A DNA stretch of 64,000 bases, from assembly GCA_016235425.1 (NCBI GenBank), contig JACRLC010000059.1:1-64000 (forward strand), written 5' to 3'. Numbering within the stretch: position 1 is the stretch's first letter; every line of letters starts with the position of its first letter. Position numbers and translations under genes: made by a program. Positions 43,053 through 51,320 of the stretch are shown here, piece by piece. The stretch comes from Chloroflexota bacterium. Its GTDB lineage: Bacteria > Chloroflexota > Anaerolineae > Anaerolineales > Villigracilaceae. The notes beneath the pieces were generated by a model. The model did no database searches, was not told where the DNA came from, and worked only from the letters and a program-made list of their open reading frames with translations.

Positions 43053-43478
43053 ATGAAACAAAAAAACCTTTATTGGATGGCGGGATTGGTATTTCTGATC
43101 GTGGTAATCAGTTATGCTTTAAATGTATATTTGCAGGTTTCAAATGTGATCCTTTCCTTGATGTTGGTGGCCGTAGGTTTGGTAACATTTTATGGGACGA
43201 TCGGCATGGGGGTGAATAAAAAAGACCGCAAGCTTTCCAAGTATGATCTTCGCCTCGCGATTGTGCTCTCGCTGATTACCGTCTATATTGTTTTAGTGGG
43301 AACGGTCGTCTTCTTCAAGAAAGGCGGCGAGTTGCCGCCCATTGCGCAGACAATGATTACCCACTTTACGACTGTTATAGGCGTTGTGATTGCCTTCTAC
43401 TTTGGCGCCGAAGCATATGAGGCGGTTAATAAACCGGTGGAAGAATCTGAAGAGGAGGCAGGCAAAAAGGAGGAATAA
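43053..43478 (+). CDS. Small membrane protein of unknown function
   Basis: Protein of 141 aa with about four hydrophobic segments (LYWMAGLVFLIVVISYAL, VILSLMLVAVGLVTFYG, LRLAIVLSLITVYIVLVGTVV, MITHFTTVIGVVIAFYFGAEA) and an acidic C-terminal tail (EESEEEAGKKEE). I do not recognise the family. A strong GAAAGGAGG lies before the ATG. A terminator follows, so it is probably a single-gene unit between alaS and the convergent alpha-glucosidase gene. Confidence 0.8.
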   Translation: MKQKNLYWMAGLVFLIVVISYALNVYLQVSNVILSLMLVAVGLVTFYGTIGMGVNKKDRKLSKYDLRLAIVLSLITVYIVLVGTVVFFKKGGELPPIAQTMITHFTTVIGVVIAFYFGAEAYEAVNKPVEESEEEAGKKEE

Positions 43479-43542
43479 ATTGCGGGCACAGGGTATTGGG
43501 GTCATCCCTGTATTGAAAGATAATTTCCGCTTTTCAAACTTT

Positions 43543-43573
43543 GCGCCGATGTTTCATGTCGGCGCTATTTTTT
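43543..43573 (+). terminator. Terminator of the small membrane protein gene
   Basis: GCGCCGA and TCGGCGC form a stem with a nine-base loop, followed by TATTTTTT. It overlaps the stop codon of the convergent glycosidase gene. Confidence 0.75.
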
Positions 43574-45223
43574 GGGCATGGCATTCGCTTTTAATATCAT
43601 CCCACCCAGGCCATCCAAATAGATGGTGTTTTCTTTTCGTTCATCCCTTTGTGATAACTTGAAAATACACTCCTGGTTTTCAAATTGAAATTCTATTTCC
43701 TGTCCCGCAAAATTCAGCAAAACGAGAATGTTTTCGTCACCAAACTTTCTTGCATACCCAAGCACACCAGCAGGCAGGTTATCCATTAATTTCATGCTGC
43801 CTTCCTGCAACGGCCTTTTCTCCCTGCGGATTTTTAACAATGTGCGGATGGTATTTAACAAAGAATCCTTTGCATCGCTTTGCTTTTCTGCATTCACTCC
43901 TCTGTAATTTCCATGAAGTGGTAACCATGTTTTTTCTGCCGATGAAAACCCTGCATTCCTCGTCCCATCCCACTGCATCGGCGTGCGGACTTCATCACGG
44001 TTGATGGTCAGGCCCAAGATATCGAAAACAAATCTTGGCAGGAATTTGAATTTGTGCGGAATTGGGTCGAGCGCTGTGGCGAATGGGAAGCGCGCGTTCG
44101 TCATGCCGATCTCTTCGCCGTAGTACATGCACGGCACGCCGCGGACGGTCAACTGGAGCATGTGAAGCAGTTTTGCTTTTCGCGGGTCATTCCCAAGCCG
44201 ATGGATGCTCCTGCGCCTGTCGTGATTGCTGAAGACGTAAACAGGCATGAACGGATCGGGGAAATGCTTCTCAGTATTCCGTATCAATTCGCGAAAATAT
44301 TCGGCGGCGAATTTGAAACCCAGCATCTCAAAATCAAAGACAAGCGTGAGACCGTCGTTATTTTCTTTTCCCAAAAACTTGCGGATGATTTGCTTGTTTC
44401 CACTCACTTCTCCGAGCAGAAGCTTCTCGCCAAATTTGTCGCAGACATTTCTCAACTCCCTGGCGAAGGTAAAGCTTTCCGGCTGGTTCAACGTGTATTT
44501 TGCTTCCTGAAAGAATCCGGAAGGATCATCTTCCGTTGGCATGAGTTTGAAAGTGAACGGATTGTCGCGAAACTCCGCATCCTTGTAGATGACGTTGAAG
44601 ATATCCAGGCGAAAACCATCCACGCCTTTGCCAAGCCAAAAACGAACGATGTTGAGCATCGCCTCTTTCACTTCCGGGTTGCGGTAATTCAAATCGGGTT
44701 GGAATGGCAGGAAGCTGGCCCAGAAATACTGTCCGCGTTCCCTGGCATAGTGCCAGCCGCTTCCGCCCGTTATGCTCTGCCAGTTATTGGGTTTTACCCT
44801 CACCCCCGGCCCCTCTCCCATGGGGAGAGGGGAGCCGCGCCAGATGTACCAGTCTGCTTTGGGGCTGCCGCGTGAAGAACGCGATTCCTTGAACCACGGA
44901 TGTTCAATGGAAGTATGGTTCATCACCATGTCGAAGACGATCCGCATTCCGCGTTTGTGGACTTCGTCAATCAATTGCAGGGCGTCACACATCGTCCCGT
45001 ATTCGGGAGCGATGTCAGTGTAGTCTGATATATCGTAGCCGGTATCAGCTTGAGGGGAGGCAAAGAACGGGGAAATCCAAATCGTCTCGAATCCCAGTTC
45101 GTGGATGTAGTCCAGTTTTTGGATAATGCCTGGGATGTCCCCAATCCCATCTCCATTGCTATCGTAAAATGAGCGCGGGTAAATTTGGTAGATGGTTGTT
45201 TTGTGATGCCAGGGGATTGTCAT
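43565..45223 (-). CDS. GH13 alpha-glucosidase / oligo-1,6-glucosidase
   Basis: Cytoplasmic TIM-barrel enzyme of 552 aa that hydrolyses alpha-glucosidic bonds of malto- or isomalto-oligosaccharides. TIYQIYPRSFYDSNGDGIGD, FDMVMNHTS, the nucleophile in GVDGFRLDIFNVIYKD, acid/base Glu in LLLGEVSGNK and FSNHDRRR are all present, with a C-terminal beta domain. About residues 130-144 (RGSPLPMGEGPGVRV) are encoded by a CCCTC-type palindromic element inserted in frame between YIW and KPNNW. The start follows a run with no strong ribosome binding site. It may use oligosaccharides related to the 15-23 kb cluster, but the two are far apart. Confidence 0.93.
   Translation of the reverse strand: MTIPWHHKTTIYQIYPRSFYDSNGDGIGDIPGIIQKLDYIHELGFETIWISPFFASPQADTGYDISDYTDIAPEYGTMCDALQLIDEVHKRGMRIVFDMVMNHTSIEHPWFKESRSSRGSPKADWYIWRGSPLPMGEGPGVRVKPNNWQSITGGSGWHYARERGQYFWASFLPFQPDLNYRNPEVKEAMLNIVRFWLGKGVDGFRLDIFNVIYKDAEFRDNPFTFKLMPTEDDPSGFFQEAKYTLNQPESFTFARELRNVCDKFGEKLLLGEVSGNKQIIRKFLGKENNDGLTLVFDFEMLGFKFAAEYFRELIRNTEKHFPDPFMPVYVFSNHDRRRSIHRLGNDPRKAKLLHMLQLTVRGVPCMYYGEEIGMTNARFPFATALDPIPHKFKFLPRFVFDILGLTINRDEVRTPMQWDGTRNAGFSSAEKTWLPLHGNYRGVNAEKQSDAKDSLLNTIRTLLKIRREKRPLQEGSMKLMDNLPAGVLGYARKFGDENILVLLNFAGQEIEFQFENQECIFKLSQRDERKENTIYLDGLGGMILKANAMPKK
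44797..44835. repeat. CCCTC-type palindromic element inside the alpha-glucosidase gene
   Basis: ACCCTCACCCCCGGCCCCTC followed by CTCCCATGGGGAG and AGGGG. It is a half-length copy (one inner palindrome) and is translated on the minus strand. Confidence 0.85.
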
Positions 45224-45490
45224 GGTTTGATTTTATCAGCAGCACTTATCAAAACTAAAAGTTGATTTTCGTGCAAATCAGCGCGAGAATAATTCAAGCC
45301 GTTGACATTGTGGGGAACATTCCCAACAAACGGTTCGTCCAACCTTCAATCCATCAGGCAAGCAGGGGGAAAGCCGCCACCCAGAGAGGAGGACCTATGA
45401 CATGATCTGACCTTTGAAGAACAGCGGGACGCCGCCTGCTGATCTTCTTTTCGCGTTTTGTATCGTTTCAAAAAACATAAGGAGAAGAAA
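45224..45490. other. Leader region of the vWA lipoprotein gene
   Basis: The region holds a TTGACA at about 45303 without an obvious partner -10, a GC-rich segment CAGGCAAGCAGGGGGAAAGC (about 45356), and a weak hairpin near 45420-45445. A long structured 5' leader is possible. No coding sequence is supported. Confidence 0.35.
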
Positions 45491-47089
45491 ATGTTTACCT
45501 TACGCAAGGTTTTTAACCTGAGCGTTCTGTTCTTGTTGCTGTTTGGCACTGCCTGTGGAGCGCCCGCGGCAACTGAAGCGCCCGCCGCGACAAGCGTACC
45601 GTACTATGATTTGGAGCCTGCCGCTACAGAAGCTCCTGCCATGGCTGAACCGTTCAATCCTGTGCCTCAGCAGAACGCGCCCAATTCACAACCGCCAAAT
45701 TCAGGGAATGATCCCTATGACATGTTCTTCAAAGACTATGGAGTAAACCCCTCCATAGATACCGAGGACGATAACCTCTCCACCTTCGCGCTCGACGTGG
45801 ATACAGGCTCGTACACGATCATGCGCAACTATCTTTCGGATGGCGACCTGCCTCCGGCTGAATCTGTCCGTGTGGAGGAATACGTCAATTACTTCGAGCA
45901 GGGTTATCCCAATCCGCCCGCGCATCAGGCCTTTGGAATTTATGTGGATGGCGGCCCTTCGCCCTTCACGCAAACCGAACGATACGACATGCTGCGCGTC
46001 GGCATTCAAGGATACGAAGTCCCCGATGAAGAACGCAAGCCTGCGAACCTGACGTTCGTGATTGACGTTTCCGGTTCGATGGACATGGACAACCGTCTCG
46101 GTCTCGTCAAGCGCTCGTTGGAATTATTGGTCGAGCGTTTGCGGACTTCTGACACGGTCAGCATTGTTGTCTACGGGACGGAGGCCCGCGTCGTTCTGGA
46201 CCCGACGCCTGGTTCCGATAAAGGAGAGATTCTCAGGGCAATCCATCGCCTGCGCCCCGAAGGCGTGACCAACGCCGAAGCCGGGATTCGACTCGGTTAT
46301 CAGATGGCGATGCGAGCCTTCAAGAATGACGGCATTAACCGCGTCATCCTGTGTTCGGACGGAGTCGCCAACATGGGACAGACCGAATCCGACGCCATCC
46401 TCGGTGAGATTCGCGGGTATGTTGAAGAGGGTGTGTTGATGACCGCCATCGGCTTTGGCATGGACAACTACAACGACACGCTCATGGAGCAGCTCGCCAA
46501 CGACGGCAACGGTTTCTACGCTTACGTGGATAACATGGATGAGGCCGAACGTCTCTTCATTGACAATCTCACCAGCACACTCCAAACCATTGCCCTCGAC
46601 GCGAAAGTGCAGGTCGAGTTCAACCCGGCTGTGGTCATGCGCTATCGACTCGTCGGCTATGAAAACCGCGCCGTCGCCGACGATGAATTCCGCGATAACA
46701 CCGTGGATGCCGGCGAGATCGGCGCAGGGCACACAGTCACTGCGTTGTATGAGGTCAAGTTGTATCCCGAAGCTTATGGAAGGATCGCAACCGTTTTTCT
46801 GCGCTGGGAAGACCCGGATACACACCAGGTCACGGAAATGTCAAAGGACTTTGAGGTGTTTGAACTTGCCCGGGATTTCCGCGAAGCCAACCCATACTTT
46901 CAACGGGCTGTCATCGTTGCCGAATACGCCGAGATCCTGAAACAAAGTTACTGGGCGGATGAAAGCTCCATTGACGATGTCTATCGCGAAGCCCAGTGGA
47001 CCGAAGAGTATCTTTACCAGGACAAGGATATGAAGGAGTTTGTGGATTTGGTCCGTCAGGCGCGCAAGTTGAACCGATTGAGCATGTAA
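45491..47089 (+). CDS. YfbK-like von Willebrand factor A lipoprotein
   Basis: Secreted lipoprotein of 532 aa. The signal peptide ends in LLLFGTAC, a plausible lipobox, followed by an Ala/Thr/Pro linker. A YfbK-type N-terminal domain (NLSTFALDVDTGSYTIMRNYL) is followed by a vWA domain with an intact MIDAS motif (VIDVSGSMD) and ILCSDGVANMG, and then a C-terminal DUF3520-type region. The family probably binds protein ligands through a metal at the cell surface. The start at 45491 is supported by GGAGAAG. It is followed by a bidirectional terminator shared with the convergent SLH gene. Confidence 0.9.
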   Translation: MFTLRKVFNLSVLFLLLFGTACGAPAATEAPAATSVPYYDLEPAATEAPAMAEPFNPVPQQNAPNSQPPNSGNDPYDMFFKDYGVNPSIDTEDDNLSTFALDVDTGSYTIMRNYLSDGDLPPAESVRVEEYVNYFEQGYPNPPAHQAFGIYVDGGPSPFTQTERYDMLRVGIQGYEVPDEERKPANLTFVIDVSGSMDMDNRLGLVKRSLELLVERLRTSDTVSIVVYGTEARVVLDPTPGSDKGEILRAIHRLRPEGVTNAEAGIRLGYQMAMRAFKNDGINRVILCSDGVANMGQTESDAILGEIRGYVEEGVLMTAIGFGMDNYNDTLMEQLANDGNGFYAYVDNMDEAERLFIDNLTSTLQTIALDAKVQVEFNPAVVMRYRLVGYENRAVADDEFRDNTVDAGEIGAGHTVTALYEVKLYPEAYGRIATVFLRWEDPDTHQVTEMSKDFEVFELARDFREANPYFQRAVIVAEYAEILKQSYWADESSIDDVYREAQWTEEYLYQDKDMKEFVDLVRQARKLNRLSM

Positions 47090-47139
47090 CGAGAATTTTA
47101 TGGCTCCGTTGTTCTTGTAAGCAGGTGCCACATAAAAAC

Positions 47140-47166
47140 TTCCCCCTGGGAAAATCCCAGGGGGAA
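47140..47166. terminator. Bidirectional terminator
   Basis: TTCCCCCTGGGA and TCCCAGGGGGAA form a 12-bp stem with an AAA loop between convergent genes. A-rich sequence lies on the left and no long T tract on the right. Confidence 0.8.
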
Positions 47167-47196
47167 TAAGACAGAGAGTAGTGGGTGGATTTAGGT

Positions 47197-48054
47197 TTAT
47201 TGCCCGTCGTACCCACCAGCGGCTGGCCCGGTGTCTTCTATTGGGCCTAGATCTTCAAGCGGGCTTAAGAAGCCCGGGCTTGTGCTGGGCGACAAAATGA
47301 ACGTTGTAGAGGTCATTCTGACATCGTCGGCCGCGCCTGTGAAGGTTACTTGGACATACACATCAACATGATTGTTTCCAAACAACGAACCAGGTAATGC
47401 GATTGAGTAGGTGCGGCATGTTGCGTCAGTTCGGTCTGTAAGATCCGATACCTCTTTATATATAGATGGAGCCGCGCCGCCGTACCAGTGTTGCAGGTAA
47501 ACACTCGTAAGAGTCGCACTGCTGTTGACATCGTAACAAATCTGCACACCGTTGAGGTACATTAAATGATTAAAAAGACTGTCGGGGAGACTTGCGGTGA
47601 GCTGAAAGCCATAAGTGCCAGCGCCGGTTGCACTCAAATATGCGCCGTCTGTCCAGTATTCAACATAATGAGTACCACTGCCATTTTTTTGCCAGGCAGT
47701 GTTTCCTGCACCGATGTAAGTGACGCCTGTCGAGAGGGATGAATCCGTATAGGCCTTGGCCGCAGCCAGGTTGGTGGCATCGGCCGAGTTGGCCTGAGAG
47801 ACTGCAAGTTCATCTGTTTTTTGCAGCATAACAGCCATCTCAGCGCGGGTGATGCCGCTATCGGGGTGATAGGTTCCGTCTGCATAGCCGGCTGAAATGC
47901 CGTTGTCTTTCAGCCAGCAGATGAAAGTCTCAGCCCAGTGTGCGTTGGTATCAGAGAAACAGCCGGTTGTGGCAGAAGCCTTGCCAACAAAAAAGGCGGT
48001 CAATACCAACGTAACAGACAGGGCGAGAATTATAATCGTTGATCTTTGTTTCAT
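47197..48054 (-). CDS. Secreted protein with one SLH domain
   Basis: Protein of 285 aa. A signal peptide (IIILALSVTLVLTAFFVGKASA) precedes one SLH module (CFSDTNAHWAETFICWLKDNGI, YHPDSGITRAEMAVMLQ). A short helical linker follows (QANSADATNLAAAKAYTDSS). The C-terminal 180 residues look like an all-beta module (GTYGFQLTASLPDSLFNHL, NNHVDVYVQVTF) of unknown type. It is probably attached to the cell-wall polymer by its N-terminus. The short upstream region (48055-48240) separates it from the divergent mnmA. Confidence 0.8.
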   Translation of the reverse strand: MKQRSTIIILALSVTLVLTAFFVGKASATTGCFSDTNAHWAETFICWLKDNGISAGYADGTYHPDSGITRAEMAVMLQKTDELAVSQANSADATNLAAAKAYTDSSLSTGVTYIGAGNTAWQKNGSGTHYVEYWTDGAYLSATGAGTYGFQLTASLPDSLFNHLMYLNGVQICYDVNSSATLTSVYLQHWYGGAAPSIYKEVSDLTDRTDATCRTYSIALPGSLFGNNHVDVYVQVTFTGAADDVRMTSTTFILSPSTSPGFLSPLEDLGPIEDTGPAAGGYDGQ

Positions 48055-48200
48055 ATCATTCTCCTTGAGGGTTGGAATTTTTCCTGTGTTTATTCACAGG
48101 ATTAATTTATTATAAGAATTTCCTTTCAAGAATGCAAACCTTACCTTTGGGGGAATTTTTGGCGTAAATCGGAAAGGGATGGCAGCCAGTGAGTGGATTG

Positions 48201-48230
48201 TTGAGAATCAAAATTTCTTTCGTTTATAAT
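48201..48230 (+). promoter_or_regulatory. mnmA promoter
   Basis: TTGAGA (48201-48206), an 18-bp spacer and TATAAT (48225-48230). The predicted first base is at about 48237-48240, almost at the ATG at 48241, and no ribosome binding site is present. Confidence 0.6.
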
Positions 48231-48240
48231 CACCTTCGTT

Positions 48241-49308
48241 ATGAGTACTTCAACAGTTGTCGTTGCCATGTCTGGCGGCGTGGATTCATCCGTGGCCGCG
48301 GCCCTGCTCAAACAGCAGGGTTATGACGTTATTGGCATGATGCTGCGCTTGTGGTCCGAGCCGGGCAGGGAAGATTCCAACCGCTGTTGCACGCCTGATT
48401 CGATGGCGCAGGCCCGCCGCGTGGCGGCCAAACTCGATATCCCGTTTTACGTGGTGGACGCAAAAAACGTCTTCCGTGAAACCGTCGTGCAATATTTTCT
48501 CGACGGCTGCGCGCGCGGCGAAACGCCCAATCCGTGTTTGCTGTGCAACCGTCAAATTCGCTGGACGTTTCTTTTGGATCATGCGCTTGCGTTGGGAGCG
48601 GAATTTATGGCGACGGGACATTACGTTAGACAACGGACGACAGACGATGGACGACATGAACTGCTTCGCGCATTTGACCGTTCCAAAGACCAGTCTTATG
48701 TTTTACATGTCTTGGGACAGGATAAACTTGCCCACGCGCTTTTTCCTGTGGGTGAGTATCCCAAGCCTGAAATACGCCGCCTCGCGCGGGACTTTGATCT
48801 GCCCACCGCTTCGAGAGCAGACTCCCAGGATTTGTGTTTTCTCGCGGGGGAAGACTATCGCAATTTTCTCCAGCGTCATGCGAGCGAGATTCTCAAGCCC
48901 GGCGACATTGTCACGAACGATGGACAGGTGATTGGTCAACACAACGGGCTTCCAAACTACACTATCGGCCAGCGCAAGGGACTTGGCATCGCTTCGCCCG
49001 TTCCGCTTTACGTTCTCACGAAAGATGCAACAAGCAATACGCTGGTCGTCGGCGCACGCGATGAGCTTGGCTCCACTGAACTGACTGCGCGCGATGTTAA
49101 TTGGATTTCCGGCGAAGCGCCGACCCAACCGTTCCGCGCGGATGTGAAGATACGCTACACTGCCAAAGAGGCCGGGGCGCTGGTCATTCCATTAAACGGC
49201 GGTCAGGCTAAGGTCCATTTTGACGCGCCTGTTCGGGATGTGACCTCCGGCCAGGCGGCGGTATTCTATCAAGATGAGATCATGTTCGGCGGCGGAATTA
49301 TCGTTTAG
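48241..49308 (+). CDS. mnmA: tRNA-specific 2-thiouridylase
   Basis: PP-loop enzyme of 355 aa that puts sulfur on U34 of tRNA-Lys, -Glu and -Gln. The ATP-binding motif is VAMSGGVDSSVAAALL. The two catalytic Cys are in NPCLLCNRQIRW and DSQDLCFLAGE. LPNYTIGQRKGLGIA and a C-terminal GQAAVFYQDEIMFGGGII are typical. A good -10/-35 lies immediately before the ATG, which suggests a very short or absent 5' leader. Sulfur comes from a cysteine desulfurase encoded elsewhere. Confidence 0.95.
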   Translation: MSTSTVVVAMSGGVDSSVAAALLKQQGYDVIGMMLRLWSEPGREDSNRCCTPDSMAQARRVAAKLDIPFYVVDAKNVFRETVVQYFLDGCARGETPNPCLLCNRQIRWTFLLDHALALGAEFMATGHYVRQRTTDDGRHELLRAFDRSKDQSYVLHVLGQDKLAHALFPVGEYPKPEIRRLARDFDLPTASRADSQDLCFLAGEDYRNFLQRHASEILKPGDIVTNDGQVIGQHNGLPNYTIGQRKGLGIASPVPLYVLTKDATSNTLVVGARDELGSTELTARDVNWISGEAPTQPFRADVKIRYTAKEAGALVIPLNGGQAKVHFDAPVRDVTSGQAAVFYQDEIMFGGGIIV

Positions 49309-49388
49309 CATCTGCGCGTAGCCACTTTAGGATTGCTGGGTTGTTGGATCGGTTACTGGATTGTTTGAACGTGGAAACATTGGTTTGA

Positions 49389-49436
49389 GGACTCTGGAGT
49401 TTGGGCGGCAAGCCGCCCAAAAAACTTCTGGACTCC
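49389..49436. terminator. GC-rich hairpin after mnmA
   Basis: TTGGGCGGC, AA, GCCGCCCAA with an AAAAC flank and outer imperfect arms (GGACTCTGGAG / CTTCTGGACTCC). It can act as a terminator, though it may instead be one more palindromic element. Confidence 0.5.
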
Positions 49437-49463
49437 AAAATCGCGCATCTAAATTGAGGGCCA

Positions 49464-49742
49464 ATGACATTTCCGACCATTTTATTTGCCGCTTTGATTG
49501 CCGTTTTGTATGGCGCTCTCTATCACTTTGCGCGCGGTGGGAGTGGCTGGCGTATGCTTCTTTATCTTGGTTTGAGCGTGCTTGGGTTTATGGCTGGACA
49601 GCTTTTGGGTACGTGGCGAGGCTGGTTTTTCCTGATGGTGGGGCCGATCAACCTGGGGATGGGGACGCTGGGGAGCGCCGCCTTTCTTGGGCTTGGCGAC
49701 TGGCTAAACCGTAAAGAGCCGGGCCGGAAAAGCAGTGTATAA
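49464..49742 (+). CDS. Small membrane protein
   Basis: Protein of 92 aa with about three hydrophobic segments ([56 protein letters not shown]) and a basic C-terminus. Function is unknown. GAGGG precedes the ATG. It lies upstream of the DedA gene; a TATAAT inside its last codons (49738-49743) and the palindrome at 49765 suggest that DedA has its own promoter. Confidence 0.7.
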   Translation: MTFPTILFAALIAVLYGALYHFARGGSGWRMLLYLGLSVLGFMAGQLLGTWRGWFFLMVGPINLGMGTLGSAAFLGLGDWLNRKEPGRKSSV

Positions 49743-49743
49743 T
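49738..49743 (+). promoter_or_regulatory. -10 hexamer for the DedA gene
   Basis: TATAAT overlaps the stop codon of the small membrane protein gene, 58 nt before the DedA ATG. No convincing -35 was seen. Confidence 0.35.
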
Positions 49744-49764
49744 CTGCGCCTGTTGTGATCCCCA

Positions 49765-49784
49765 GGCTTCGGAAGTCCGAAGCC
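49765..49784. repeat. Palindrome, ACTTCGGAAGT-like family, copy 3
   Basis: GGCTTCGG, AAGT, CCGAAGCC, a perfect stem with a four-base loop. It lies in the 5' leader of the DedA gene. Confidence 0.65.
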
Positions 49785-49801
49785 TTAAATGTGAGAAGGA
49801 A

Positions 49802-50458
49802 ATGGAAGCGATAAAATTTCTGATTGACTTGTTCCTGCACCTGGATGAATACCTCAGCCAGATCATCAGCCAGTACGGTGTGTGGACGTATGCCCTGCTT
49901 TTCTTCGTGATCTTCATGGAGACGGGGTTTGTGGTAACGCCTTTTCTGCCGGGGGACTCGTTGTTGTTTGCGGCAGGCACTTTTGCGGCGCTTGGTTCGC
50001 TCAACCTGTGGCTGTTGGTCGTTCTTTTGATGGTCGCGGCCATCGGCGGCGACACGGTCAACTATTGGATCGGCCATTATCTCGGCGACCGCGCCTACAA
50101 TATCAAATGGATCAAGAAGGAATATCTCGACAAAACCCATGCCTTCTTTGAGAAGCACGGCGGCAAGACGATCTTCCTGGCGCGCTTCGTTCCGATCGTC
50201 CGCACGTTTGCGCCGTTTGTGGCGGGCATTGGGCGCATGTCCTACACTTACTTTATCACCTATAATTTTGTAGGCGGCATTGTGTGGGTGGCGCTGTTCA
50301 CATTTGCGGGATATTTCTTTGGCAATATCCCGTTTGTGAGGGAGAACTTCGAGTTCGTGATCGTCGCCATCATTTTGATCTCGGTTGTGCCGATCTTCAT
50401 CGAGTGGTGGAAGGCGCGGCGCGAAGGCAGGCGGGCAGGCGTAAAAGCGGAAGCGTAA
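49802..50458 (+). CDS. DedA family membrane protein
   Basis: Polytopic membrane protein of 218 aa. [70 protein letters not shown] and a final [18 protein letters not shown] match the DedA/SNARE-associated family. The conserved FVPGxR-type sequence is present as [10 protein letters not shown]. Members move or flip lipids such as undecaprenyl phosphate and affect membrane potential. The exact substrate is not known. GAGAAGG precedes the ATG. A terminator lies 4 nt after the stop. Confidence 0.93.
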   Translation: MEAIKFLIDLFLHLDEYLSQIISQYGVWTYALLFFVIFMETGFVVTPFLPGDSLLFAAGTFAALGSLNLWLLVVLLMVAAIGGDTVNYWIGHYLGDRAYNIKWIKKEYLDKTHAFFEKHGGKTIFLARFVPIVRTFAPFVAGIGRMSYTYFITYNFVGGIVWVALFTFAGYFFGNIPFVRENFEFVIVAIILISVVPIFIEWWKARREGRRAGVKAEA

Positions 50459-50462
50459 GGAG

Positions 50463-50493
50463 CAGGTCGGGCGCAAGTCCGACCTGATTTTTT
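50463..50493 (+). terminator. DedA terminator directly before the VanZ gene
   Basis: CAGGTCGG and CCGACCTG form an 8-bp stem with an eight-base loop, followed by ATTTTTT. The T tract ends at the ATG of the next gene. Confidence 0.8.
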
Positions 50494-50856
50494 ATGAAGC
50501 GGCTGGCAGTTCTCTTTTCGCTTTTTATCCTGGCCGTCATCGTTACAGCGGACTTTGGCATCATTGACCCCTGCCTGCGTTGGATGACCCGCTTCGGCGG
50601 CGATAAGGTGGGACATTTTGTGTTATTCGGGCTTTTGAATTTTTTTATCATCCGGGCATTTCTCAATCGCCCAAATGCGAACCCATCCCGCGTCGCGCTG
50701 ACCGTGAGCCTGATCCTGTCCATTTTGATTGGCCTCGAAGAATGGAGCCAATCCCTCTTTCCCGCGCGGACGATGTCGCTGGATGATCTGGCGGCGGGTT
50801 ACGCCGGGGTTGCTTTGTTTGGATTTTTAGCATGGCGGGGAAGGAGCAAGGTCTAA
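50494..50856 (+). CDS. VanZ-like membrane protein
   Basis: Protein of 120 aa with about four hydrophobic helices. DKVGHFVLFGLLNFFIIRAF and LIGLEEWSQSLFPARTMSLDDLAAGYAG match VanZ-like proteins, with the conserved His and the EE/D residues. The role is unknown for most members. The ATG follows a terminator T tract with no ribosome binding site, so it may be expressed from read-through or start from another codon. It lies in line with DedA and FmdB-type genes. Confidence 0.82.
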   Translation: MKRLAVLFSLFILAVIVTADFGIIDPCLRWMTRFGGDKVGHFVLFGLLNFFIIRAFLNRPNANPSRVALTVSLILSILIGLEEWSQSLFPARTMSLDDLAAGYAGVALFGFLAWRGRSKV

Positions 50857-50933
50857 CTGGAACGTCAAAGAAAATGTAACTTTTATCGGTTTCAGGCATC
50901 TAAAGCTACTGTAATTCATCACAGGAGTATGAG

Positions 50934-51149
50934 ATGCCAATTTTTGAGTTTGCTTGCAGTGAATGCGGACAGTCTTTTGAAGAGCTGGTTTTCAGCGCCA
51001 GCAAAGTTGACGAGGTGGTTTGTCCTGTCTGCGGGAGTGAGCAGGTGAAGAAGAAGATGTCCACATTCGCGTCAAAGGTGTCAGGAAGCGGAAGCTCGTT
51101 TTCGCTCGGCGCGAGTTCTGCGCCATCGTGCAGCACGGGAAGCGTCTGA
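50934..51149 (+). CDS. FmdB family zinc-ribbon protein
   Basis: Small protein of 71 aa. FACSECGQSFEEL and VVCPVCGSEQVKKKMS give two CxxC knuckles of a zinc ribbon, followed by a Ser/Gly-rich tail. Members of the FmdB group are regulators or accessory factors in some bacteria, but most have no known function. AGGAG precedes the ATG. It is in line with the VanZ gene, 77 nt away. Confidence 0.9.
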   Translation: MPIFEFACSECGQSFEELVFSASKVDEVVCPVCGSEQVKKKMSTFASKVSGSGSSFSLGASSAPSCSTGSV

Positions 51150-51186
51150 GGGACGTGAAGTTGATCGGCCGTGTGCCGATCTCGGC

Positions 51187-51253
51187 AAAAAGTGACAGTC
51201 AATTTTGTGAAGCATCCCCGAAGAAACGGAGGGGGCAAATTGACCGTCACTTT
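51187..51253. repeat. Palindromic element between the FmdB and acylase genes
   Basis: AAAAGTGACAGTCAATTTTG pairs with CAAATTGACCGTCACTTTT around 35 nt. It is followed at about 51264-51298 by another inverted repeat (GTTCGCTCCGCAGTT / AACTGCGAAGCGAAC). Confidence 0.7.
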
Positions 51254-51320
51254 TGATTCATGCCGTTCGCTCCGCAGTTCAACTGCGAAGCGAACGGAGT
51301 TCAACTGCGGAGCAAACAGT

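Noticed and set aside
45346-45549. Small minus-strand gene upstream of the vWA gene
   Set aside because: It overlaps the vWA start and its ribosome binding site, and has no domain.
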